Origin: Riemerella columbina DSM 16469
Lineage (GTDB): Bacteria > Bacteroidota > Bacteroidia > Flavobacteriales > Weeksellaceae
NCBI RefSeq assembly: GCF_000374405.1
Contig: NZ_KB894283.1
Coordinates: forward strand, 1-64,000
Direction of reading: 5' to 3'
Length of the DNA: 64,000 bases
The translations under genes were made by a program, and so were the position numbers. Below the pieces are notes generated by a model that was given only the letters and a program-made list of their open reading frames with translations, was not told the DNA's origin and did not search any database. Below, piece after piece: positions 35,415 through 44,258 of this stretch. The number at the start of each line of letters is the position of its first letter. Positions within the stretch are counted from its first letter, which is position 1.

Positions 35415-36965
35415 ATGGCAAAAGAAAAACTTTCCCCGCGTCAGAAGATGATTAACTTGATGTATCTGGTATTCATTGCAATGTTAGCCATGCAGATAGA
35501 TCAAGAAATCATACGCTCGTACAATGATACTAAGGATTCCTTAAGAGCCAGTACAGCACTTACGCAATCCAAAAATAAAATATTTGAAGAAACACTTCGT
35601 CAAAAAGCAGAAAATTCGCCAGATTCTTTCTCACAACCTTATGAGCAATACAAGCAACTCAAAGAGAAAATTGATGATTTGGTTAAGTTTATTGAAGGAT
35701 CTAAAACAGAAATGAGAAAATTCGCTGGTGACAGCGACAATGCTAAAGACTTCGATTTTAATGCACTCAATAATACTGATGCATCTACCTTATATTTCTT
35801 TGATAATGCAAATGAGGCTAGCCCAAGTCAAAATGCACAAAAACTAAAATCTTTAATGGAAGCCGTAAAGCAGTTGACTTTACAAGTGTTTCCAAAAAAC
35901 TCTCAGAATACTGCTATTATAGAAAGAGCTAATGCTTCTTTCAATACAGGAAAAGTGAATGATAAAGATTGGATGGTAGCGAAGTTTTACAATCAGCCTT
36001 TGGTAGCAGCTTTAGCAAATTTAGAAATTTTACAATCGGAAGCAAGAAATCTTCAGTCCGATGCTTTGGCGAATATGCTTAAAGAAAAAGTAGATGCTGA
36101 TATTAAATTCAATGCATTTGAAGCGATTGTAGCAGCACCTACCGTAATTTTACAAGATGATAAAGTAGATGCTAAAGTAGTAGTGGGAACTTATGCAAAC
36201 TCTATTCCGGGTATGACTTTTTCAGGTGTAGATAGACAATCTAATGGACAAGGTTTTAAATCTTTAAATACTAGCAATGTTGGAGACTTTAGTTTTAGTG
36301 GGCAAATTTCATTTTTGGATGCAAATAACAAAGAAATAAAACTTCCGTTTTCACACAATTACCGTGTAATAGCTGGTCCTAAAGAAGTAGCGTTGCAAAG
36401 TGGTGCGGTAGTTTCTGCTGATAAAATGAATGTCCTTTATAGAGGAGTAGATAATCCTGTATCAGCAACAATGCTTGGTGTGGATAATTCTGCGGTAAAA
36501 CTTTCTGCCGCAGGAGCTTCTGTATCCGGTGGTAGAGGTAAGTGGGTGATTAGACCTAGTGCTGGAAATATGGTTAACATTACTGTATCTGGAACATTGC
36601 CTAATGGTAAAGTTACTACAGCCTCTTTTCCATTCCGTGTGAAGAGTGTTCCTGCGCCACAAGGGCAGATCAGAGGGCAAAATGTGGTCTCTATGCCTGC
36701 AAGTTCAATTAAGAACCAAACGATTTCTGCGGCAATTCCAGATTTTGAATTTCCAGTAAGTTTTGCGGTTACAGGCTTTAGAGTAAAAGTGCCAGGGAAA
36801 GCGGCCTCGTTTATCAGTGGTAATAATTTGAGTTCTATTGCAGGACAAACAGCAAACTTAAGAGCTGGTGATGTGGTGTATGTGTATGATATCCAAGCAA
36901 CAGCCTCTGGACTTGGTGGACAAATGCTTAAAAATATTTCTCCAGTGGTGATTAATGTTCAATAG
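35415..36965 (+). CDS. gldM: GldM, motor and periplasm-spanning protein of type IX secretion
   Basis: A 516-residue protein with one membrane segment at residues 12-27 (MINLMYLVFIAMLAMQ) and a large periplasmic part of repeated beta domains. GldM is the rotor partner of GldL and reaches up to the GldK-GldN ring. The gap to gldL is 50 bases. Length matches the family. Confidence 0.96.
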   Translation: MAKEKLSPRQKMINLMYLVFIAMLAMQIDQEIIRSYNDTKDSLRASTALTQSKNKIFEETLRQKAENSPDSFSQPYEQYKQLKEKIDDLVKFIEGSKTEMRKFAGDSDNAKDFDFNALNNTDASTLYFFDNANEASPSQNAQKLKSLMEAVKQLTLQVFPKNSQNTAIIERANASFNTGKVNDKDWMVAKFYNQPLVAALANLEILQSEARNLQSDALANMLKEKVDADIKFNAFEAIVAAPTVILQDDKVDAKVVVGTYANSIPGMTFSGVDRQSNGQGFKSLNTSNVGDFSFSGQISFLDANNKEIKLPFSHNYRVIAGPKEVALQSGAVVSADKMNVLYRGVDNPVSATMLGVDNSAVKLSAAGASVSGGRGKWVIRPSAGNMVNITVSGTLPNGKVTTASFPFRVKSVPAPQGQIRGQNVVSMPASSIKNQTISAAIPDFEFPVSFAVTGFRVKVPGKAASFISGNNLSSIAGQTANLRAGDVVYVYDIQATASGLGGQMLKNISPVVINVQ

Positions 36966-37041
36966 AACCACCACTTGAGATGGAAATTAATCATTCTAAA
37001 TAGGACAACAAAACTATTTAGTTTAAAATAAAAATATACAA

Positions 37042-37956
37042 ATGAAAAAAATCATTTTTAGTGCTTTAGTGTGCTGTTCTGGTTTGGTTTTTGCTCAAAA
37101 TATTTTGAATGCAAAATCGCCAGAAGAGTTTCGCCAATTGAGAGAAGAAAATAAAGTCCAAAAAGGGGATTCTATTTTCTCAACTAAGGTAGAGCCTTTG
37201 GAGTACGGTTTTATAGAAGATAAAGATATTTTGAGAAGTATGGTGGTTTGGGAAATCATTGATATGAATGAAAAAATCAACCAGCCATTTTACCATAATT
37301 CGGATGGTTTAGTCTCTCAAAATAAGTCGCTATATCAATTACTTTTAGATGGTATTAATAGCGGTAAGATAAAAGAAGTCTATGATGATGAAATGTTTAC
37401 CGTAAGATTAACACCAGAGCAAATCCAGCAGAGAATGAGCCGTGTGGTAACTTCGGATTGGTTGATTGATAAAATTAATAGTGGTGAAACCGTATCAGAA
37501 GAGGATAAAAAGGCAGGTACCGATGTTTACGAAACTAAATCTGAGCAAGTAAGATTGCTTAAGATTAAAGGGATGTGGTATATCGACAGACGAGATGGAC
37601 AAATGAAGTACCGTCTACTCGGTATTGCTGCGATGGGACCTGATCCACAAACTATGGGACAACAGTTTGCCGATAAAGAAGAATTAATTGATTTATTTTG
37701 GGTATTCTATCCAGATGCTAGAGAATTGACGGCTAATGCTGTTGTTTTCAATAATAAAAATCTTTCTTCTGATATCAGTTTTGATGATATTTTGAATGCA
37801 AGACGATTTTCTTCTATCATCTATAAATCTGAAAATGGACTAGGTAATGGGGTAATCAAAGATTATATTCCAAACGATGCTGAAGCTCAATTAGAGGAAA
37901 GTGATAGAATCAAAAATCAAATTCTTGAAATGGAAAATGATATGTGGAATTACTAA
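37042..37956 (+). CDS. gldN: GldN, periplasmic ring protein of type IX secretion
   Basis: A 304-residue protein with a signal peptide (residues 1-18, cleaved after VFA). It closes the gldKLMN operon and with GldK forms the outer-membrane-proximal ring. Family words include SMVVWEIIDMNEKINQPF and LRLTPEQ-like stretches. The terminator at 37980-38018 ends the operon. Type IX substrates in this window are not shown to carry the sorting domain, including the surface proteins at 267-4440. Confidence 0.95.
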   Translation: MKKIIFSALVCCSGLVFAQNILNAKSPEEFRQLREENKVQKGDSIFSTKVEPLEYGFIEDKDILRSMVVWEIIDMNEKINQPFYHNSDGLVSQNKSLYQLLLDGINSGKIKEVYDDEMFTVRLTPEQIQQRMSRVVTSDWLIDKINSGETVSEEDKKAGTDVYETKSEQVRLLKIKGMWYIDRRDGQMKYRLLGIAAMGPDPQTMGQQFADKEELIDLFWVFYPDARELTANAVVFNNKNLSSDISFDDILNARRFSSIIYKSENGLGNGVIKDYIPNDAEAQLEESDRIKNQILEMENDMWNY

Positions 37957-37979
37957 TAGTTGATTCTACCATTTAAATT

Positions 37980-38018
37980 AAAAACGGTCTTAAAAATAGT
38001 TTTAAGACCGTTTTTTTA
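37980..38018. terminator. Strong bidirectional terminator after gldN
   Basis: A 16-base perfect stem (AAAAACGGTCTTAAAA, 37980-37995, with its complement 38000-38015), four-base loop and seven T. It also serves the convergent DUF1343 gene. Confidence 0.93.
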
Positions 38019-38036
38019 GTTTTTAATATTTATGGA

Positions 38037-39293
38037 TTAATCTTCATACATAATATATTTTTGTCGGATACGCTCAAAGTTTTGTAAATCTTTTTGCCAA
38101 GATTTTCGAATTTCGTCTTCGGAAGCACCATTTAATATTTGGTATCTTAGTTGGTCGGTACCGGCTAATTTATCGAACCATAGGTTTTTTATGAAGAAAG
38201 GTTTTCTAGAGTTTTTATAATTTTGATAGGCTTTAATGATCCATTCAAGGTTAAGTTGCCTTAAGTCTTCTGGATAATTTTTTAGGTTTTCACCATAGCA
38301 TACCTCACCATTAAATAATGGATTTTTAGCTCCAAAGTTAGGCTCGGGTACAAATTTGTAGTCCATTTTTTTAGTCCAAGGTGAGCCGTAGATTTGGAAT
38401 GGCAAGTCGGTGCCGCGTCCTACCGAAACTTCGGTTCCTTCAAAAAAACATAGTGAAGGGTAGAGGTTGATAGATTTTTCGTTAGGTAGATTAGGGGATG
38501 GTCTTTTCAAAAGTGGATAGCGTTTGGTCTTATGATAATTGTGCATCGGAATGACGGTATAGTTCGCCTTAACACCATTCTTTAACCAACCTTCGCCATT
38601 GACCATATTCCCGTATTCCCCAATTGTAAGTCCATAGATGACTGGAACGGGATGTAAGCCTACGAAGCTCGTCCATCTGGATTTCATAACGGGTCCATCT
38701 GTATAGCCATCGTGAGGGTTGGGACGGTCTAATACGATAACTTCTACGCCTTGTTCTGCTGCGGATTCCATTACATAGGCAAGGGTAGAAATGTAGGTGT
38801 AAAAGCGGACACCCACATCTTGAATATCAAATACGATAACATCTAAATCTTTGATTTGTGAAGGCGTAGGTTTTTTATTATTTCCGTAAAGAGAAATGAT
38901 AGGAAGTCCCGTTTTAGTATCAATGCCATTTTTTACATGCTCGCCAGCATCGGCATCGCCACGGAAACCATGTTCTGGAGCAAATACCCTTTTTACATCG
39001 ATATGGTTGTCTAATAAAAAATCAACGGTACTAATGGTATCTATTTTAATGCCTATTTCACATCCATTTTTGGTTACTAATACTTGATGTTTTACTTTTT
39101 TTAATATTAGTCCCGTTTGATTGGTTACCACGCCTACTTTTTTGTTTTGAAGTAAAGGTAGATAGAGTTCTGGCTGGTCGGCACCCGTTTTAAATTGATT
39201 GGTTTCTTGAGACTTGTATTGGTTTTGAAGTCCAATGCCAAAATAAATTAGGCAGATAAGCAGTAAATTTTTAAATTTGAAGTTTAAATACAT
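38037..39293 (-). CDS. DUF1343/NamZ-like exported protein
   Basis: The start at 39293 gives a 418-residue protein with a signal peptide-like beginning (KFKNLLLICLIYFGIGLQ); the longer frame would overlap the neighbouring gene. The words VGVVTNQTGLI, FAPEHGFRGDADAGEHV, VFDIQDVGVRFYTYISTL and DRPNPHDGYTDGPV mark DUF1343, for which Bacillus NamZ has been shown to remove terminal N-acetylmuramate from peptidoglycan fragments. Cell-wall recycling is inferred. Its start codon lies only four bases from the divergent LolC/E-like gene. Confidence 0.88.
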   Translation of the reverse strand: MYLNFKFKNLLLICLIYFGIGLQNQYKSQETNQFKTGADQPELYLPLLQNKKVGVVTNQTGLILKKVKHQVLVTKNGCEIGIKIDTISTVDFLLDNHIDVKRVFAPEHGFRGDADAGEHVKNGIDTKTGLPIISLYGNNKKPTPSQIKDLDVIVFDIQDVGVRFYTYISTLAYVMESAAEQGVEVIVLDRPNPHDGYTDGPVMKSRWTSFVGLHPVPVIYGLTIGEYGNMVNGEGWLKNGVKANYTVIPMHNYHKTKRYPLLKRPSPNLPNEKSINLYPSLCFFEGTEVSVGRGTDLPFQIYGSPWTKKMDYKFVPEPNFGAKNPLFNGEVCYGENLKNYPEDLRQLNLEWIIKAYQNYKNSRKPFFIKNLWFDKLAGTDQLRYQILNGASEDEIRKSWQKDLQNFERIRQKYIMYED

Positions 39294-39297
39294 AGTT

Positions 39298-40527
39298 TTG
39301 AAATTTCCATTATATTTTTCTCGCAAGATAGCATTTTCCAAAGATAATAAAAATAATCTTTCGTGTGTGATTGTCTTTATTGGTAGATTATCCGTAGCGT
39401 TGGGCGTTATTGTATCTTTAATTACAGTAGCAACGGGGCTTGGGTCCAAAGAAGCCATTAAAACCCGTATGGGTGATTTTGCGGGACATATTTCCATTAA
39501 ATCTACAAAAACTAATACCTCTTATAATTCTTCGGTTTTAGATTTAAAAGAGTTGAAAAAAAATGATATCCAAGCATTGCCAGAGGTAGAAGGGTTGCAA
39601 TCTTATGCCACGGTGAGTGGGATTTTAAGAACTGAAAAGAGTTTTTCGGGAATTATACTAAAGGGTGTTGCCAAAGATTTTAATACAGAACGCTTTAAAA
39701 AATTCATGGTCAGTGGTAGCATTCCTGATTTTAATGAAGAAGGTTATAACAATCAAGTGATATTGCCTGAAAAAATAGCGATAGATTTAAACCTGAAGCC
39801 TAAAGATAGCATTGTGGCTATTTTCTCTAAAGAAGACCAAAAGCCCATTTATAGAAAGTTTGAAGTGGCAGGGCTTTACAAAACCGATATCAAGTTGATA
39901 GACGATTTGTATATCATTGGCGATATCAACCATGTGCGAAAAATTCAAGATATGGGGAAAACGGATATTGGTGGTTTAAATGTATTTCTTGATAATACCA
40001 ACACGATGGATGAAGTGCTTCCTAAAATAGATGCCTTAATAGGTTATAAAAACTATGCCGAGAAAATAACCGATAGATTCCCACAAATTGTAGACTGGAT
40101 TAATATTTTTGATACCAATATTTCTTTGATTATCAGTATTATGATGGTGGTGGTCATCATTAATATTATTATGGTATTACTGATTCTAATTATTGAAAGA
40201 ACCAATTCTATCGGTATGCTCAAGACTTTAGGGGCAACCAATGGACAAATCCGAACAATCTTTATCAATTATACCTTGTTGATTATGGTGCCAGGTTTAC
40301 TGATTGGAAATGCAATAGGGATAGGTTTATTATTAATCCAAAAATTCTTTGGCGTAGTGAAACTTAACCCAGAAAATTATTATGTTAGTGAGGTACCCGT
40401 AGAGCTGGATCCCATTTATATTTTTATGATTTCTTTCGGAATTTTACTGATTTCTGCAATAGCTTTGATTTTACCGAGTTATCTCATCAGTAAAATTTCC
40501 CCTGTGAAAGCCATTAGGTATAACTAA
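39298..40527 (+). CDS. LolC/LolE-like permease of an ABC transporter (FtsX family)
   Basis: Starting at TTG 39298 the product has 409 residues and begins MKFPLYFSRKIAFS, the common form; a TTG at 39277 in the same frame would add seven. Four membrane segments with a large periplasmic domain between the first and second, then IERTNSIGMLKTLGATNGQIR, the FtsX/LolE cytoplasmic helix, and VKAIRYN at the end. Family members extract lipoproteins from the inner membrane with LolD and LolA. No ATPase gene is adjacent. The divergent start codon lies four bases away. Confidence 0.88.
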   Translation: MKFPLYFSRKIAFSKDNKNNLSCVIVFIGRLSVALGVIVSLITVATGLGSKEAIKTRMGDFAGHISIKSTKTNTSYNSSVLDLKELKKNDIQALPEVEGLQSYATVSGILRTEKSFSGIILKGVAKDFNTERFKKFMVSGSIPDFNEEGYNNQVILPEKIAIDLNLKPKDSIVAIFSKEDQKPIYRKFEVAGLYKTDIKLIDDLYIIGDINHVRKIQDMGKTDIGGLNVFLDNTNTMDEVLPKIDALIGYKNYAEKITDRFPQIVDWINIFDTNISLIISIMMVVVIINIIMVLLILIIERTNSIGMLKTLGATNGQIRTIFINYTLLIMVPGLLIGNAIGIGLLLIQKFFGVVKLNPENYYVSEVPVELDPIYIFMISFGILLISAIALILPSYLISKISPVKAIRYN

Positions 40528-40528
40528 A

Positions 40529-41170
40529 CTACCTTATCTTTTTTCCTGAAAAAATATGGTATGCCAAATAGATAAGGGGTAATGACATAATGCCTAAATA
40601 TAAAGCGTTTGTTAATGCCGCTACTGGATATAGGGCGAATACAAAACCTAGCCCAAATGCCGCACCACCTAAGTGGGCAGAGTGACCTAAATTGTCCCAT
40701 TGTTTAGGGTTGAGCATCATATAAACGGAGTAACCAAAATAAAGTGTTCCAAATAGCCAGCCGGGTAGAAAGTTGACTTCTATTTCGTTGGGTGCCATGC
40801 CAATAGCGGCAAAAATAATTCCTGAAACCGCACCAGATGCCCCAATCGCGGAATACCATGGTTGGTGTTTGTATATATAAAGACTGAATAAATTCCCTAG
40901 CAACATAGAACCAAAATATAAGGCTAAAAATCCACCAGTGCCAAAGTAATATTCTACTATACCTTGGAAGAAATAGAGCGATAGCATATTGAAAAATAAA
41001 TGCATCCAATCGGCGTGGAGGAATCCTGAACTTAGCAGACGAATATATTCTTTCTTCCGCGTAATGGCAGCGACATTAAATTTATACTTTTCAAAAAATG
41101 CTCTATCCTTAAAGCCTTGATAGGAAATGACAGTCGTGATAGCAATGATAATGATACAAATCGTACTCAT
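40529..41170 (-). CDS. Rhomboid-family intramembrane serine protease
   Basis: A 213-residue protein with six or seven membrane segments. The catalytic dyad is visible as GASG with Ser112 and AHLGG with His166; the HADWMHLFFNM segment (residues 52-62) is the conserved oxyanion-side region. Rhomboids cut substrate membrane helices within the bilayer. Its stop sits two bases from the end of the convergent LolC/E-like gene. Its start follows the parC stop by 26 bases on the minus strand, suggesting co-transcription with parE and parC. Confidence 0.92.
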   Translation of the reverse strand: MSTICIIIIAITTVISYQGFKDRAFFEKYKFNVAAITRKKEYIRLLSSGFLHADWMHLFFNMLSLYFFQGIVEYYFGTGGFLALYFGSMLLGNLFSLYIYKHQPWYSAIGASGAVSGIIFAAIGMAPNEIEVNFLPGWLFGTLYFGYSVYMMLNPKQWDNLGHSAHLGGAAFGLGFVFALYPVAALTNALYLGIMSLPLIYLAYHIFSGKKIR

Positions 41171-41196
41171 AAATTTTACCTTTTAATGTTTCGGGT

Positions 41197-43755
41197 TTAC
41201 CCTTCAAAAAGATTGCCAATGATGCCCTCTTCTGGAATTTCATCATCATCTAGAGGTTCAGGCTGTTCTTCTTCCTCTTCTTCAATAATTTCTGGAATGG
41301 TAATATTGATGCTTTTCACCTTATCTTTAATGAATTGATTCCCCATCGCTTTAATGCCTTTCACGGAGATGAATTCGTCAATATCGACTACTTCGTTGTC
41401 TTTATCTTTTTTGGAAAATACAATCTCGGCGGTACAGCCATCTCGTGTGCCTACAAATTCTATAAACGATTTTGGATGCTCACTCGGCATAAAATGTTGT
41501 GGATTAGTGTGGTTATCTAGCAAAAATCGTTTGATATAATAGATATCTTTTTCGCCATCATAATAAATACAGGCAACGGGTTGCTCTGGACGCCATTTTT
41601 CTAAGACCAGATACTCATCATCAAAGCGATTCATCAAATCAAAGGTCATTAGCTTAGCTTCACCTTGGGTGTTGATTGTCAATATTTTATCGTCGCCTTT
41701 AAAACTTCCAAGCAAGGTGCCACGCGCTTCAGCATTAAGGCGGCGTACGGTTTCATCAAACCAAATCTTCCTCGGTGCAAGGGTAGAAACACCTTCTTCT
41801 TTTAAATCAACTTTTTTTACGGCGTATTTTGTTACCAGATTACCTCTGGAATTTCTTCCTTTAATGGCTAAATCTGCAAAATCAATTTCGATTTTATGTT
41901 TACGGATTCGGGCATTCGGTTTTAATAGTACGCTCACGACTTCTGCTTCGCCATTAGGATTGGCAGAAAAATAAAGCACTTCTGAGCCTTTTTTGTCAGA
42001 GGCTAATGGATATTCAGTATTTCTGGTTATAGAAGTTACCGAGAATCGTTTCATATAGTAAGGTCCCGTTTTGCCTTGTCTATAAATCATATTATAGACT
42101 GTGCGTTTGTCACCTTTCTTAAATATGCCTACATGGATGATATCCTTACCCACAAAGGTTTTGGAATCCACTTTGGTCACTTGCATTACGCCATCTTTTC
42201 TAAAGATAATGATGTCGTCAATATCCGAACAATCGAAAACATACTCATTTTTCTTCAATGAAGTTCCAATGAAACCTTCGGTTCTATTCACATAGAATTT
42301 TTCATTGGCTACGGCGACTTTCGTTGCATCAATGGTGTCGAATACTCTAAGTTCGGTGCGGCGTTCTCTACCATTGCCGTATTTCTTTTTAATGCCTTGG
42401 AAATAGGCTACAGCATAGTCTACCAAATGTTCTAAATGGTGTTTTACTTGCTCCATTTTGCCTTCTAAAGCGGTAATGTTTTCCAATGCTTTATCTCTAT
42501 CATATCTAGAAATACGCATGAAAGGCAACTCCGTAAGTCGGATGATATCTTCTACTTTTACCTCTCTCATAAGGTTTTTAGTAAAAGGTTTTAAGGCTTT
42601 GTCAATGGCTTCATACACGGCCTCTTTAGAATCTTTACCTTTAATTTCTTGATAGATTTCATTTTCGATAAAGATTTTTTCTAATGAAGCAAAATGCCAT
42701 TTGTCTTCAAGTTCGCCTAACTCAATTTCTAATTCTCTTTTTAGGAGCGATACGGTATGGTCGGTATTTTGTTTAAGAATATCAGAAACGCTAAGAAACA
42801 TCGGTTTATCGCCCACAATAACACATGCGTTCGGCGATAGAGAGATTTCACAATCGGTAAAGGCATAGAGGGCATCAATCATCTTGTCTGGCGAAACATC
42901 GTTGTTAAGATGAATATTGATTTCTACTTCATCCGAAGTATTATCCTCTATTTTTTTGATTTTAATTTTACCTTTATCATTCGCCTTTAGAATGCTATCA
43001 ATCAGGTCGCTTGTCGTTTTGGAATAGGGTAATTCTGTAATGCAAAGGGTATGTTTATCTTTTTGAATAATTCTGGCTCTCGCCCTTAATCTACCCCCTC
43101 TTTCACCGTCGTTGTAGTTGGTAACATCTAGCATACCACCCGTTGCAAAATCGGGAAATATTTGAAACTTTTTACCTTTAAGATAGACAATCGACGCATC
43201 AATGAGTTCATTAAAGTTGTGTGGCATTACCTTAGTAGATAAGCCCACACCAATTCCCTCAACGCCTTGGGCTAAAAGTAAAGGAAATTTTACGGGTAAG
43301 TCTACGGGCTCATTATTTCTACCGTCGTAAGATTTAGTCCAGTGGGTTGTTTTAGGATTAAAAACCACCTCTAATGCAAAAGGGGTGAGTCTTGCCTCAA
43401 TATATCTCGCGGCAGCAGCAGAATCGCCAGTGTAAATATTGCCCCAGTTCCCCTGAGTGTCTATTAATAAATCCTTTTGACCAATCTGAACCATAGCATC
43501 GGTAATGGATGCATCACCATGGGGGTGGTATTTCATAGTATTTCCCACGATATTGGCAACTTTGTTGTAGCGTCCATCTTCTAATTCTCGCATCGAGTGC
43601 ATAATACGCCTTTGTACAGGTTTAAATCCATCAAAAATTGAGGGAATGGCACGATCGAGAATTACATAAGAGGCATAATCCAAAAACCAATCTCTATATA
43701 AACCTGAAACTTTCTTTAGGCTTTCACCTTCCGGCATGTGTTGTTCTTCTGTCAT
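41197..43755 (-). CDS. parC: DNA topoisomerase IV subunit A
   Basis: An 852-residue type IIA topoisomerase A subunit; with ParE it unlinks daughter chromosomes. The catalytic tyrosine is Tyr118 in AAAARYIE. The quinolone region reads HPHGDASITD at 78-86, so the place of the usual Ser (GyrA Ser83) is Ala82. I believe this alanine is common in Bacteroidota ParC. The C-terminus is a divergent beta-propeller ending in an acidic tail (EEEEEEQPEPLDDDE). ParC rather than GyrA because it is paired with the 621-residue ParE-type subunit nearby. It overlaps the gene before it by four bases. Confidence 0.94.
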   Translation of the reverse strand: MTEEQHMPEGESLKKVSGLYRDWFLDYASYVILDRAIPSIFDGFKPVQRRIMHSMRELEDGRYNKVANIVGNTMKYHPHGDASITDAMVQIGQKDLLIDTQGNWGNIYTGDSAAAARYIEARLTPFALEVVFNPKTTHWTKSYDGRNNEPVDLPVKFPLLLAQGVEGIGVGLSTKVMPHNFNELIDASIVYLKGKKFQIFPDFATGGMLDVTNYNDGERGGRLRARARIIQKDKHTLCITELPYSKTTSDLIDSILKANDKGKIKIKKIEDNTSDEVEINIHLNNDVSPDKMIDALYAFTDCEISLSPNACVIVGDKPMFLSVSDILKQNTDHTVSLLKRELEIELGELEDKWHFASLEKIFIENEIYQEIKGKDSKEAVYEAIDKALKPFTKNLMREVKVEDIIRLTELPFMRISRYDRDKALENITALEGKMEQVKHHLEHLVDYAVAYFQGIKKKYGNGRERRTELRVFDTIDATKVAVANEKFYVNRTEGFIGTSLKKNEYVFDCSDIDDIIIFRKDGVMQVTKVDSKTFVGKDIIHVGIFKKGDKRTVYNMIYRQGKTGPYYMKRFSVTSITRNTEYPLASDKKGSEVLYFSANPNGEAEVVSVLLKPNARIRKHKIEIDFADLAIKGRNSRGNLVTKYAVKKVDLKEEGVSTLAPRKIWFDETVRRLNAEARGTLLGSFKGDDKILTINTQGEAKLMTFDLMNRFDDEYLVLEKWRPEQPVACIYYDGEKDIYYIKRFLLDNHTNPQHFMPSEHPKSFIEFVGTRDGCTAEIVFSKKDKDNEVVDIDEFISVKGIKAMGNQFIKDKVKSINITIPEIIEEEEEEQPEPLDDDEIPEEGIIGNLFEG

Positions 43756-44252
43756 AGGGTGCGTTGTTCTTTTATTGAGGCTGTTTCTTTATTCTGTTTG
43801 ATTACTTTGTTTAAAGAAATCTTTAAATCTCTAATCTCTTTTTTTCCAAGATAAGAAATATCGTATTTTAAAATCGTTTTGTTACTTTTTTTACTTGAAA
43901 TTTTAATATACAGTTTTTTGAATAAAATTGTATTTACAATTTCGTAGGATAGCAGTTTGTATTTTGGAAATTCATCTTTAGCATCTTTGAATAGAATGGG
44001 AACAATACTTCGATTATAAAAATTAAGCGTTTCGCCATCGCTATCGTATTCGAACACTTGCTTACCTCTAAGGTAAAATATTAGATGCAATACGATGGGT
44101 GGAAATAACAATAATCTATCAATCAAAGGTTTAAAAATATTAATGTCATTGAATTTTAAGATATAAGCAAATATGCCAATCAGTAACCATACATTAATAA
44201 AAGTAAAGATAAATTGATAAATAGGGATGTTTTTTTTGTTACTGAGCCTCAT
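43752..44252 (-). CDS. Small membrane protein between parE and parC
   Basis: A 166-residue protein with two membrane segments (residues about 13-32 and 44-62) and a Lys-rich cytoplasmic C-terminus. Not assigned to a family; the folding pattern (two helices then short beta strands) recalls small PH-like membrane proteins. Six bases after parE and overlapping parC by four bases, so it is translationally coupled to both subunits. A role linked to topoisomerase IV is unproven. Confidence 0.75.
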   Translation of the reverse strand: MRLSNKKNIPIYQFIFTFINVWLLIGIFAYILKFNDINIFKPLIDRLLLFPPIVLHLIFYLRGKQVFEYDSDGETLNFYNRSIVPILFKDAKDEFPKYKLLSYEIVNTILFKKLYIKISSKKSNKTILKYDISYLGKKEIRDLKISLNKVIKQNKETASIKEQRTL

Positions 44253-44258
44253 AATAAT

